Positions 10,375 through 21,811 of a stretch of 64,000 nucleotides of DNA are shown here, in pieces. Numbering within the stretch: position 1 is the stretch's first letter; every line of letters starts with the position of its first letter. The stretch covers positions 124,001-188,000 of the forward strand of contig JANTQF010000021.1 of NCBI GenBank assembly GCA_032988165.1. The letters run 5' to 3'. The stretch is from Emmonsiellopsis sp. PD_33. Taxonomy: Eukaryota > Ascomycota > Eurotiomycetes > Onygenales > Ajellomycetaceae. The position numbers and the translations under genes are program-made. The notes under the pieces are model-generated. The model did not search any database, was not told where the DNA came from, and was given only the letters and a program-made list of their open reading frames with translations.

Positions 10375-13338
10375 TGGATACCCAAAATTCGCAGCGGGCA
10401 CAGTCCCCGGACGATGAAGATGTAAGAGGAAGTGTTCTGATCTCAAGCCGGGTCCCTCACCCGACGAACGATATTTTTAATTCAAAGGACTCTTCCTGGA
10501 TTGCTGGCTAACCCGGCAAGCAGGGACCGAGACCGCTTGCAAACGACTGTAGGGCCCCTACATCCGTGATAGGGAATACATTCTAGTTCGCTCTTCAGAG
10601 ATGGGTTAAGCGAATGGCTAAGAATTGTAGATGGGGCGATGATGGACAGATTACTTCCAATCGACCAGGGTTTGGAAATCGAAGAGCAAACCCATTACAC
10701 ATGGCGTTTACCGAACTGGACGGAAATGGAGAAAATCGAGCATGGGCCGAAATTCGAGTGCGCTGGGTCCCCGTGGTACGCCATCCCTTCTCGTAAAGAT
10801 GTTTCCTATGAGTTCGACCAACAAGAATTCCAAATTATTTTTGGATTATCTGAATAGGCGTATTTTTATGTACCCCCGCGGCAACAACACCGAACACCTG
10901 TCGCTATATCTCAGGCATGGCTACGAGGACGGTGAGATGCCGGAGCATTGGCATGCCTGTGTCCGATTTGCCTTGGTCCTGTGGAATACAAACAATCCCG
11001 CTACATACGTGGCAAAAGGTCTCTTTCGTCTCATCCCACCGATACCCCCTTTCAACAGCTAATATCCAAATAGACGCCAACCATCGTTTTTATGATGAGG
11101 AAGCCGATTGGGGCTTCACAAAATTCCGCGAGCTGCGGAAATTATTGGGCCAACTGGGCGATACCCCTTCGCTGTTGGGCAATGAAGAAGTTAACGTAAC
11201 AGCCTATGTTCGCGTTATTAAGGATCCCACTGGGGTGTTATGGCATAACATGCTAAAGTAAACATTTTCCTATCCGGATTCTGTAACCAATTTACTAACA
11301 TCCTCCTAGCTATGATTCTAAGAAAGTTACTGGTATGGTTGGCTTGAAAAATCTTGGCTCAACCGGCTACCTGAACGTTGTACTGCAATTGTTTTATTTC
11401 TTAGGTGCATTCCGGAAGGTGCAGTACATTAGGCCTCAGCCATGGTATTATTTCCAATGCCGGAAATGCTAATGTTTCATGCTCAGGCTACCTACCAGGT
11501 TCCCCTTGATGATCAATCGAAGAAAGGGACCTTCTTGTGGGCCATTCAGCGTCTTTTTTACTCGTTACAGACAAGCAGCGAGACGGTTTCGACAATGGAG
11601 CTCGCAAGCGCACTTGGGTGGGGGCCAATGCAGTTCTTTGAGCAGCATGATGTTCAGGAAATGTTAAGCATACTTCAACATCGCTTTGACGAGGAATGGA
11701 AACGGATATTCGGCGAAAACAAGCTGTCAAATCTCTTCCAGAGCCGACTGAAAGTTACTTCGTCCATTAACGGCGAGGAACACTCGACAGCCGAGCATTA
11801 CTCTCAGATCAGTCTCAATGTTCTTTCGATGCGATCACTCGACGCGAGTTTTGAAGACTATCTTCAGGAGCAGGTGCGTCAGGAGGGCGGTCAGCGTGTG
11901 ACTCTCAACTGCGCGTTTGAAAGGTTTTCTCCGGTTCTACTTTTGAACTTGAAACGAACTTCGTATGACAATACCAGACGACAACTTGTGAAGGTTAATG
12001 ACCTCTTGGAGTTTCCCGAGCATTTTGACGTCTCTCCTTATTTGTCACCCGAAGCAGATAGGTCCGAATCTTGGATTTACCAGTTGGTCGGCGTTGTGGT
12101 TCATAGTGGTGGCATATTCGGTGGCAGTTACTGGATATATTTACGGCCCAAACCCAATGGTCCATTTTTCAAGTTCGACGATGATCGTGTTACTCCAGTA
12201 CTCTTGAAGGAAGCCATGGAGGATAACTACGGTGGGGATGGGCAATCGAAAAATGCTTATATACTCATCTATATTCGCAAGTCGAGATTGGGCGAGATTC
12301 TTGCTCCTGTTACAGACAATGACGTCCCCGAAAGCATAAGTATATGACCTAGCTTCTACTTAGTAATGTGCATTAGCTAATGTGGCATGGCAAACAGAAA
12401 CGGAGTTCCAAAGGGACAAAGAGGCTACCTCCCGCGCAATAAAAGAAAGACAAGAGAACCTCCTTTACATAAAACTTAGTCTTGTCACGGATGTTTCGTT
12501 CCGTAATTATCATGGGTTTGATTTGACGAATGACCGCTTGGAACCAGATGATGCGGGAGCTCCGACCGTTCTCCGTGTCCTCGAAGAAACGCAACTTAGC
12601 AACGTCATTAATCAAATTGCCACGGAGAGGGGCCTGGTGCCTGAACAGATTAGGCTGTGGCACTTCGTTAATCGCCAGAACAAAACATGCAGGCCATACA
12701 TGCCAATCACAAACGATAATATCACGATACAACAGGCATTCGCCCAGATGGGTGCAAGTGCACGCACTGCGAATGGCATTTCCTTTTTGTGGGTCGAGGT
12801 TGGCGATGTGGTATCAGGGAAGGTGTCTCCATTTCCCGCCGTGGATGGCACCAAGGGTGCAAGCGTCATATTCCTAAAATACTTCGATGTAGTCAATCAG
12901 ACCTTGACGGGAGTCGGCCATATCTATGTCCGTCCAGATGACCCCGTTGGTCCTCCTGTCCTCAAGGCCATGGGTTGGCCAATGGGAACAGAATTCACAC
13001 TTTACGAGGTACCCATACCAGAAACACCGCATTAAACAACAACCATACTAACGTAAAAATTACAGGAAGTAAAGCCATCGATGATCAGTAAAGTGGATCT
13101 TCGAATGATGACCTTCGCCCGAGCGGAATTAGGGACGGGAGATATAATTTGTGTCCAGAAAGTTGTGAAGCGTAACGAGTAAGTCCGCTATCGTCCTTCT
13201 GGTAGATGGTGTTTTCCTAACCTATTACTCGTCTCTAGACTTCCCGATTCCGTGGTCTACAAAAACGTAGCGGAGTATTTTGACAATCTTACCAACGAAA
13301 TCAACACAAAGAAACTTGGGGGTCTAAACTTGAATTGA
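10375..13338 (+). CDS. USP7/Ubp15-family protein with both catalytic residues lost (pseudo-deubiquitinase)
   Basis: Spliced gene with the USP7 order: N-terminal MATH domain (about 10640-11250), USP peptidase domain (11310-12330), and part of the USP7 ubiquitin-like/ICP0-binding region (12398-13335). Supported exons: ...-10775, 10858-11018, 11074-11257, 11310-11418, 11487-12339, 12398-13008, 13066-13178, 13239-13338; junctions rejoin family motifs (GSPW/RIFMYPRGNN, KATYQVP, LYEEVKP). The first exon (ATG 10375) and its splice to the MATH exon are uncertain. In active members the Cys box reads GATCYLNS; here it is GSTGYLNV, Gly codon 11365-11367. The catalytic His box, normally AGHYYAFL or similar, reads GGSYWIYL, Ser codon 12126-12128. 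The downstream KFDDDRVTP motif is kept. About 20 residues before the LLLNLKR strand are missing and the protein ends well before the ~1100-residue family length. Inference: non-catalytic, possibly a ubiquitin or substrate-binding decoy. Confidence 0.85.
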
Positions 13339-14124
13339 GTGGTCATTGACAGCATGAGATTTTGGTCCTCAACATATTTCCGTTCGCACGGTTTTTGAAT
13401 TGATATATTTTATTTTATTGCAACCTAAATATCAGCCCATTCTTATCCAACTCTCAACTTTATTTATTTTGGGGGAACTCTGATGTGCGGGAAAAGATAG
13501 GCAACTAACTAACAACTCTGATGCGGAGCTGAATGGAGCGTGGAGGTCTTAAAATGGACCTTATCTGCTCCGCAGCCAACGTGCGATGAACCCGATGATG
13601 GTCTGCCTTGACTGGATGCACAGCAAATTCTCGCCTCAATGGACAGGGGTGCCATCTGTGGCGGCTTTCATGATCATCATCGGCAATGCCAACTTTGCCA
13701 AGTGGATCAAACGAACTGCGTCGATTCGCCCATTCGCGATTGCAGATGCTGAACACGAGCTTGTCTCCATATTTTCGACTTTAGTAAGGTGCTTACTCTG
13801 CCGCCAGCCCACATGCCTGTGGAACTCCGAACGATCAACCTGAAAGCTGGGGCTTGACAGCAATTTGAGGAGCAATATGATGCTTGGCCAAGCAGGCGGA
13901 GCTTTCGCACGAGCGAAGATCTTCTCGCAGAGCTGATTTATAATCTTATCTCAACCTCAAACTCCTGTTTCCGAACCTAATTCGAGGAATTGCACATTTC
14001 ATGAGGAATTCTCGTCCCTAACACCCCGTCAGGCTATTCGTGGGCCGCCTTCTTAAACATCAAGCACATACTCCTCCCTTCCCCATCAGTTATTCGTTAT
14101 AAGGGTCAGCGCTTATTCTTAATT
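13339..14124. other. Intergenic region between two plus-strand genes
   Basis: No supported gene. Short frames on both strands lack family motifs or splice-linked continuation. The distal part is the likely promoter of the Cys-rich membrane protein. Confidence 0.55.
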
Positions 14125-14978
14125 ATGTTACCACGCGCCACCTTTGTACTCTCCGTCGCATTTCTCATATCAAAATGCCACGCGGAAACAGAACCCAGAC
14201 TAGATAAGATACGGACTGCCGCCGGCCCTTTAACAACGACCTTCACTCCGCCATCCACTTGCTTCGCCAGCATCCGCACCGAATCTCTAGATTCCTACCC
14301 CATTCTTGAACAAGGATGTAGAGATTCTAGTCGCGATGATCCCGATGAGTGCTGCCCGAAGAGCTGGCGGGATAACCGATACTTTAGTCCCGGCGTGTGC
14401 CCGTCGGGATATCAGGCCTGCACTTTAGCATCGGCTAGACAGCGCACGGAGACAACGAACCTCTGTTGCCCAACGTATGTTCCACCCGCGCCTATTATCA
14501 TTCATTAAAGGCTGTTTACATTTTATCATTCGGGAATTACCTCAATATCGAAACAAGTCCCCCCAAACTAACACTAATCCCCCACAGAAACTACGACTGC
14601 GCAACCTACATCTACGGCGACTGCACCAGCGACCTCCCCACGCCAACATCCATCACCTACACATCCAGCGGCACAACAAGCACCGCAGTGAAATACTACG
14701 TCCTCGCAACCCCGATCCAGATCCGCTTCAGGGCAGAAACAGACAGCTCCGTCGTCCCGATTCCCACGGCGTCTTTCGAGCTGCCCCCGCCCCGCGATCC
14801 CATGAGGCGCGGCGCGATGGCCGGCATTGCCGTTGGTGCTGCGGCGGGGCTGTGGGTTGTTATTTTTTTGTATGTGTTTTATAGCGGGCGTGGGGAGAGT
14901 GGGTATCGGGATTTGAGCGAGGGGGCGAATGTTATTAACTTGCAGGAGGTGCGGAGGGGGGAGTCGGGGGGTTTGTGA
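14125..14978 (+). CDS. Small secreted-pathway type I membrane protein with Cys-rich ectodomain
   Basis: Two exons, 14125-14474 and 14588-14978 (intron 113 bp, GTATGT...CACAG), give 246 residues. The N-terminus is a clear signal peptide ending near KCHA. The ectodomain has about ten Cys in patterns such as DECCP and NLCCPT, followed by a Thr/Ser-rich stretch. A transmembrane helix (AGIAVGAAAGLWVVIFLYVF) sits near residue 205. The cytoplasmic tail is about 30 residues. This is the layout of fungal cell-surface sensors or wall-associated receptors, but I recognise no named domain (it is not a clear WSC domain). The function is unknown. Confidence 0.75.
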
Positions 14979-15675
14979 TGGCTGTGGATGGGAGGTTGAA
15001 TGGGGTTTATGGACTTGAGAGTTGGATTCTTTTGATACCCATCTTTTGGCGCTGCTATGGGTCTCTAATTATGCTTTCTTTACCTTGATGGTGTAACTTC
15101 TAGCCATTCTTTCACTATAAATTGACACCACTTTAATTAAATATACTGGCTATCAATATCAACAAAGGAAAATGATCCCATGTGACATCCTTTAGATTGA
15201 CACCACAAAACAAAAATGGTATAATCCATAATATTTGGCAGAAACTAGCTACAATGGAGACTCCCAACAACTATTCTCATACTTGACATCGTTAATATAA
15301 TATTCTTTTGGGGTCTTTTATATCTAGCAACACATACACACAGGCTAATTACTAACTACATCCACGTTATAAAGAGACGACAGCTGATGTGAGAAATATG
15401 TAAACCATGCCCACCCCAAGAGACAAGATGGTGGTTGTACCGGGAATAACAACAGGAATAATACCAGGACAAAGGCCACAGAATAAAAATAGAAATATCA
15501 TACAGACCGGTCTGAAATACGTCGCTCCGTCGCTACCAAAGGATGTGGAAAGCGCCAGTATGCAACAAGATAGACAATGAGAATACAAACAGCAAAGGAA
15601 ATAAAGAAATAAAGGAAATCAGTATAAAGTCCACTGAACACCCCCCACCCAACTAATCCTACCGAATAGTAACTT
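14979..15675. other. Convergent intergenic region
   Basis: Lies between the 3' ends of the small membrane protein (+) and the large single-pass protein (-). A+T-rich; no coding signal supported. Confidence 0.55.
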
Positions 15676-18600
15676 CTACCTCGTTTCCAACCAATTCCTC
15701 CACTCGCACCGGCACCCACCAGTTCCCCCATCAAACCCAGGCGACTTCACCTCCCTACTCGACAACGAATCATCGTCCCCTGGTAAATCGAACAACCCAG
15801 CGGGATTAACCAGTTTACCACCAGCCTCCCGAAACTCCACCTGTAACTTTTTCTCGTCCATGATGAACTTTTGCCGTGTGTCGAGGCCGTAGCAATATAT
15901 CATTTTCGCAGACGGATCGCCGCCGTGTCGGTCCAGGACGATGGTTACTGGATATGGAAATGAGCCCGGGCGCGCGAAATCTGTAGCCTCGGGTGGGAAC
16001 ACGCCTGCCGATGAGGTGGATGTCGGGGCTGCTGTGGTCGTTGTCGGTGTGGCATGCGGTATTAGGCCCTTTCCTGCTTTCTCAGGTTGTGTCCAGATCC
16101 GAACCAGGAATCGAGTTTGAGTCCATGTGCACCGGACGCGGGCTGCGGATCTGGTACAGCCGCCATTTGCGTCGTCGGGAACCTCGTCGGCCTCCGAACT
16201 GACGATGGGGTCGTCGGATTTGAGAAATATCGAGCGATCATAGTATGTGTAGAAGCCGTAGTGTTCGGTGGGGAGACCGCGGTCGTATAGGCGGATTGGT
16301 TGCGAGATGGGTAGGGGGTAGAGATTTGCTGGGGCAGCGGTTCCATCCGGGTTCGTTGATGGTTTGGGAATAACCTCGGATAGATCTGGGAATTCACTTG
16401 GCGGGTCCTCTGCTCGTTTTTGGCGTGTAGAGATCGTGATGGGTTCGGGGGAGATGAACGTGGCGAAGAATGGGGTTTCCTCTCCAGAAAAAGGGGCGGT
16501 GTTTTTGTCAGTGGTGTTGCCAAGGAACATCTGCTCGTTCATATCAGGCGGGGCAGGAATGGGAGTGAACCCTTTATCCCTGGTTTGAAGCGCCTGGATT
16601 CCCTGGTGACCGGGAAAATTCGATACCGACCGTCTTCTAGTCGTCATATTGATCGGGACGGTGCTATGGAGAAACGTGCCATTCTGAAAATTGATCTGGA
16701 TCCTAAAGTTTGGTTGGTCCGCATCGAATGGGCTATTGGCTTCCTGGTTCTCCTTTGGTAAGGCACAGCTCCACATGGTTTTGGGGTGTATGCAAGCAGT
16801 GTTTGCCTCCACCGGATTTGGGCCTGCGATGGTCGAAACACCGGTTGGCATTGGCGGGTAACCAGTCAAGTTTAACCATCGCGATTGCACTGGAGCGTCG
16901 TCATTCTTCCTTCTCGTGAGTATGACAGCAAGCACGACGCTCAAAAGAACCATCATTATCAGGAGAATTGCGATAACTATGCACCATCGCCGTCTATTTC
17001 GCCCTTCTCGACCAAGTCTCCCGAAACAACCATTCTTACTAAAGCAGCCCCTGCCCCGCCACAAACCTCCAACCTTTCTACCAATTTGATCCTCTCGTTC
17101 CAGCCGTTGACGACGGGCTTCATTGCGGGTTCGTAAATCTGGGTCTCTTTCAACATCTGACAGACTAACTGGGTCATTTGGCAAACGTGGGGGTAGCGTA
17201 TTTCTCTCAGCAAAGTTGTTCGTGATGTTATAAGTAGCTAGGGGCTGTTGAAGCTGGTCCATATTAGACAGCGGGATTCCACCTCTAGAGGTCATGGTGG
17301 TCTGCACTCCGGGGGAGATAGGCCCTGGCGAGTGCGGCTGAGGCTGTAGATCTGAAGGGAGAATCGCCCGATAGCGTGGAAACGTGGAAACTTTTTTTGG
17401 CGGAGAGTATGGAGGTGGTTGCGAAGAGGAGGTGCCCATACTCGGAATAGGAGATGGGTTTGAGGGTTTGTGTAGAAATGGGCGCGCCGCGGGGACTGGT
17501 GGTATTATAGCTTCGCTTTGGTCCGTGAATGACCTGGAAGAAGGCGTTGAGACATTGATGATAGGCCCGACAGGTGCCGCTCTTAATAAAGGAGTTGCCG
17601 TAGCTTGACGGATGTTAGGGGAAACATCCGGTTCGTCTTCAATGATGGTTGAGTCTGAATTGGACCGTGCTCGTGGCTCGTTCTCCGTGTTTATGCGAGC
17701 AACAAAGTGTTGGAAGAATGGGTTATTTGAATTTTCATGATGAACCCGTGTGCCCTCTCCTGCACCTTGTGAGAAATCCGAAGGACTCATAGCCGCCCCT
17801 GTGTTATGAGTGAATGGATTGTTCGTACGTTCAGGAGATTGACCGGTGGGCAAGCGATTATACATGTTTTGTTGGAAGTACTCCTGCGCATACCCAGCCG
17901 AACTCGGGCTCGACATCATGAACGGAATGGATTGTGCGGAAACGGGGGAACTGTGGGTGGTTTTATTCCTCCCCTGGCGCGATGTAGCTTGTGAACAGTC
18001 GTCGCCAAATTCCGAATCGGATTCTTCACTTTCGCATTTCGGCTCGCTGCGCATCCCCGGTAAACCCCCCCATTTATCACCCATCTGTTTCTCCTCGCCG
18101 CTATATGGGGTATCTGGTGAGAAGAAAGACACCTCTTCATTCTTCTCCAGGTATTTGTCATTGGTTTGCAACGAATGCGATGGAGGAAAGGCCGGAAGCG
18201 CGGGTGGATGCTCATCCTGAGGTGTCATAAAGCTCATCTTGCTAGCAATTGTATTTGATCGTGAAATAAGAGGGGAGAGTAAATAGTTCCACCACCCTTG
18301 CGATCGCCGCCTTGTAGCTAGAGTGTCAACACTGTATCGGTTCGATACACCCCGTTTATTCTCATCCGAGAATGATCGCGATCGACTAACCCGTCGAGAT
18401 ATCGGAGAGTCCTCCTCAAAAACTGTCCCGGTGGAAAAGGCGCGGTGTTTTCGTGTGGATGTGATAATTTGCTCATCAAACACGCCGCTGTCATCTACAG
18501 TTTTTGTGGATCTATGGGCATAAGGAATTGCAGGTACCGGAGGAATCACAGAGTCAGGGCGCGGATCCCCTACCCGTGGGGTAGGCTGAGAATATATGCT

Positions 18601-19518
18601 TGAAGCCGGCCTGAGGCCGGGTTGTTCTGGGCTCTTATCGAAAGAATCCCACGGATTATCATCCCTCGCAGGGGTGATGATAATAGTTGGCGTAGCTGGC
18701 GTCGTATTGGCACTTCTTTGGCTGTGAGGACTCGCAGTATTCTTCGTGGGTGTGGTGCCATCCTCATTTTTGCTAGCATTTCGAGGGATTCTGGCATTGT
18801 ACGGAACGCTTAGTCCAATCATAATAGGGCGATCGGAAGGGGATAGATCCTGTGTCTTGCTTGGAGAAGCCCGAAGCGCATCTAGGGGGGATTTCTTTTT
18901 CCGCATCACACGGTTCACCGCGTGTGGGAGCCGGGGATTTTCATTCTCATCGTCTTTGACTTCCTGGTAGCCCCGAGTCCTAAGGGTCTTCCATGGATGT
19001 CCGATCTCGTTGTCCTGTGTTGGCTCGGTGGTATCCTTTGCCTTGGACAGTGACTTTAGATCGTTCAGGTCGATGAAATTCCTCGTAATTGATTGTCGCC
19101 GTTTATAAACTGCATCCCTGCGGTGCTTTGCGGTGTCATTTGAGAAGTTCGTCACGAGGTTAAGACCAGGGCGAGATTTCTTCGTCACCGTAGCTTTTCC
19201 ATTTCGTTTCATTATCGTTCGACCGGGGCGTTTAAGAGAGTCCCAACGACTTGGGCGATTAGAGTTCGTTGCCTCCTCACTAGGTTCTTGGCTATCCACA
19301 TTTTGAATATGGAAATGAATGTCATCATCCTTTTCAACGGGTGCTCCCTGGGCATGATCGTCTTCCGGTGATGCAAAGGGATTTCCTTGTTGCTGGTCGA
19401 CTAAATCCGAACCCGAGGAATTAAACGGGGAAGAGACTTCTTCTTTTATAGGGGAGGACAAAGGGAACGTCGGTATCGTTTGGACACGGAGAAGGTCGGT
19501 CGGTGGGTGGTTATTCAT
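15676..19518 (-). CDS. Large single-pass membrane protein with disordered cytosolic region and Cys-containing outer domain
   Basis: One uninterrupted frame of 1280 residues with no intron. Residues 1 to about 840 are Ser/Pro/Arg-rich and look disordered, with many candidate phosphorylation sites (RRSQ, RSRS). A strongly hydrophobic helix (VIAILLIMMVLLSVVLAVIL) lies at about 845-868, flanked by Arg, which predicts a type II-like orientation. The ~410-residue C-terminal part is probably lumenal or extracellular: it has N-glycosylation sequons (NLT, NGT, NMT), paired Cys (CIHPKTMWSC; GGCTRSAARVRC; GGCRCEW), and a compact tail ending CRCEWRNWLETR. It resembles uncharacterised Eurotiomycete membrane proteins; I know no biochemical role. 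It diverges from the DUF6604 gene across 2.3 kb. Confidence 0.8.
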   Translation of the reverse strand: MNNHPPTDLLRVQTIPTFPLSSPIKEEVSSPFNSSGSDLVDQQQGNPFASPEDDHAQGAPVEKDDDIHFHIQNVDSQEPSEEATNSNRPSRWDSLKRPGRTIMKRNGKATVTKKSRPGLNLVTNFSNDTAKHRRDAVYKRRQSITRNFIDLNDLKSLSKAKDTTEPTQDNEIGHPWKTLRTRGYQEVKDDENENPRLPHAVNRVMRKKKSPLDALRASPSKTQDLSPSDRPIMIGLSVPYNARIPRNASKNEDGTTPTKNTASPHSQRSANTTPATPTIIITPARDDNPWDSFDKSPEQPGLRPASSIYSQPTPRVGDPRPDSVIPPVPAIPYAHRSTKTVDDSGVFDEQIITSTRKHRAFSTGTVFEEDSPISRRVSRSRSFSDENKRGVSNRYSVDTLATRRRSQGWWNYLLSPLISRSNTIASKMSFMTPQDEHPPALPAFPPSHSLQTNDKYLEKNEEVSFFSPDTPYSGEEKQMGDKWGGLPGMRSEPKCESEESDSEFGDDCSQATSRQGRNKTTHSSPVSAQSIPFMMSSPSSAGYAQEYFQQNMYNRLPTGQSPERTNNPFTHNTGAAMSPSDFSQGAGEGTRVHHENSNNPFFQHFVARINTENEPRARSNSDSTIIEDEPDVSPNIRQATATPLLRAAPVGPIINVSTPSSRSFTDQSEAIIPPVPAARPFLHKPSNPSPIPSMGTSSSQPPPYSPPKKVSTFPRYRAILPSDLQPQPHSPGPISPGVQTTMTSRGGIPLSNMDQLQQPLATYNITNNFAERNTLPPRLPNDPVSLSDVERDPDLRTRNEARRQRLEREDQIGRKVGGLWRGRGCFSKNGCFGRLGREGRNRRRWCIVIAILLIMMVLLSVVLAVILTRRKNDDAPVQSRWLNLTGYPPMPTGVSTIAGPNPVEANTACIHPKTMWSCALPKENQEANSPFDADQPNFRIQINFQNGTFLHSTVPINMTTRRRSVSNFPGHQGIQALQTRDKGFTPIPAPPDMNEQMFLGNTTDKNTAPFSGEETPFFATFISPEPITISTRQKRAEDPPSEFPDLSEVIPKPSTNPDGTAAPANLYPLPISQPIRLYDRGLPTEHYGFYTYYDRSIFLKSDDPIVSSEADEVPDDANGGCTRSAARVRCTWTQTRFLVRIWTQPEKAGKGLIPHATPTTTTAAPTSTSSAGVFPPEATDFARPGSFPYPVTIVLDRHGGDPSAKMIYCYGLDTRQKFIMDEKKLQVEFREAGGKLVNPAGLFDLPGDDDSLSSREVKSPGFDGGTGGCRCEWRNWLETR

Positions 19519-21811
19519 TTTGACTCCAAATCTGTGACACGTAGGATATTGTCAACAAAGATAGGAGGATTTGGATGAAAGAAACTAGGAAGAGGTAGAA
19601 AAGAAAAGGATTCAAGAGCCAATTAAGCTTACCATAAACTCAAGGGTCAACCCCCAGTCCGTAGTCCCACGACAGACTCGTACGAGAGATAGTAGGGAAA
19701 GGGGTCATGCAATCGTGATATTCATGAAGCCGGTGTCATAATTTTGGGGGGAAAGGTGGCCAACACAGAAACTTTTGGAAGCGAGATCTGAGATCAATAA
19801 CAAATAAAGGAAGTGAATGTGGTGACTCCTCAAAAGAGTTGTGTATGGGACAATGGCAACACTGATGTAACCAGCAACAAATATGTCAATATTGAACAAG
19901 GTAGAACAGAACGATCAAGAAAATGATTCTTCTAGAACAGTATTCCGTAATCCACTTCAGAAAAAGAGAGACAGCCAGCATGCACTGCAACACCGGAGGC
20001 TAAAAATTGGCAACAAATAAAGCTCTATTCAAAGATGAGTGTAGTAAGGAATAGAGAGAGACAAGAGAAAAGAAAGGACTATGTCACAGGACAAAACAAG
20101 TCAAAGAGTCAGGGAGAGAAAGGTCGAGCAAGTGGAAAAGAATGATGCCACTGGGTATGCTACAAAAATAAAACAAGCCTAAATAGCAACAGGGGCTTTA
20201 TTGAGTCTTGCGATTATATAAAAAGAACCCGTCTCCCGCCAGTATCGATCCACCATGAGGGGAGTTGAGCTCAAAGGGACCCTCCATGTGGATACTAGGT
20301 TGAAGCAAAGCCGTTGGAAATAGAATCTCGACATTGACGGCGCTACTGGCCAGCGGATGCTATTTGGCCAAGACAGCTCCCTCCAATAACCAGGCTCAAG
20401 GACCTGCATCAGCCATGGCCCTGGCACGCGGGATGTGTTCGCAGAGCGGGTAGAGGAGCTGAGGGGTTGGACTCGCAGCTTGACCGAATGCAAGCGCCTA
20501 AGGGGCTGACCAATCGCCGCGAGAAACCCCACGGCAAGCCAGCAGGGGTCTCGGGGTGCATTTACCCACAGCCATCATCGCGTCGAGATTGGATCGGGAG
20601 CTGGAGCAGAGTGTTGCAGGGCATGGGGTGGTGAATGACGGCGAAGATGAATGGACGTCGAGGGGTGAGGTCAAAACAAACTAGCCCAGCCCTAACCCGA
20701 TCGGGCCAACCGGAGCCGCCAGACAGCCAGCGACGCTGTGATTGGACGGCACGCGAGATTAGTCAGGCCAGCCCAGCGCGTAACTCGTTCTTCTGCTTGG
20801 TTGGAGATAGAAACTGAGGATGATTTGGATATAGAGATGAGGACGGATGAGGGGAGGGGTTCTTCATGCACGGACATGGTCAACCACCAGACTGTGAGCT
20901 GCGCCGTGTAGGATGAACCCAGGTACAAGACTGGAATACATCAGCGATTTGGACACCCTAGGGTGACAGCAGACATGATCCGTGCCACCCGTCGACGGTA
21001 TAAAAACCTGCAAATACGCCGCAGTGACACGCGAAATCCTACCGTAAGGGTCCTAGGGAGCGATGCGGTAGGTCCAATCCTTTTGAGGACAACAACACTC
21101 GGAACCACCAATAAGCCCAGACAACAGAGGCTGAAAAGGCACGCTTTTTACTCCCTGGTTCCTCGAATGTCCTGGTTAACAAGATATTTCATTGCTGGGG
21201 TTTGCACAATGTCTCAGCCAGAGACATCCTCGTTGCTGAACTGATGATGGATTGCCTACTCCACCCCCCAGGAAAGAAATTCGCTTTCCCTCCATCTCCC
21301 ATTAAGCTGTTGGCTTGATATCCTTCCGTTAAGCAGCCCCAGCCGAGACTAGGTCCCTTGAAATGTATATATCCAGAGAATGGCAATGCAGGGTCTGTTT
21401 GAGCAGATCATCTCACGAAAACAACAAGATGTTGATTTTCGCTGCCCTCCATGTTAGATGGACAAACGGGGTGCTGCCAGCTTCCTGGACAGCATTGTGG
21501 GGCACATGTGCCAGGAACCCCTGAGTTCGAGAAAGGTCCACCACATTCCGGTGATATTCCACAAAGAAGCTATCCCTTGAGCCATGACGTTCCCAACTGA
21601 ATGGAAACGGAAACGGGAAGACCGTTTGCACAAGCAGGGTCAACTCAAACAAAGAAGCCCGGCAGCTTTTGCCATGGGGGTGTCTTTTTGGGTGCATCTG
21701 GCGCATCAACATATTTCCGTCTGCCAAATATCTAATATCCAGCGCCGCCTTGATCAACGTAACGACTGTCCCACCTAGCCATGTCAAGTGTCACTTCACT
21801 TGAAGCTCGCC
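19519..21811. other. Long divergent intergenic region
   Basis: 2.3 kb between the start codons of the large membrane protein (-) and the DUF6604 gene (+). No reading frame here shows a domain or splice-linked continuation. It probably holds both promoters and a long 5' UTR. Confidence 0.5.

Noticed and set aside
13505..13910. Short frames between the USP-like and membrane-protein genes
   Set aside because: Three overlapping frames on two strands, none with homology signals or consistent splice sites.
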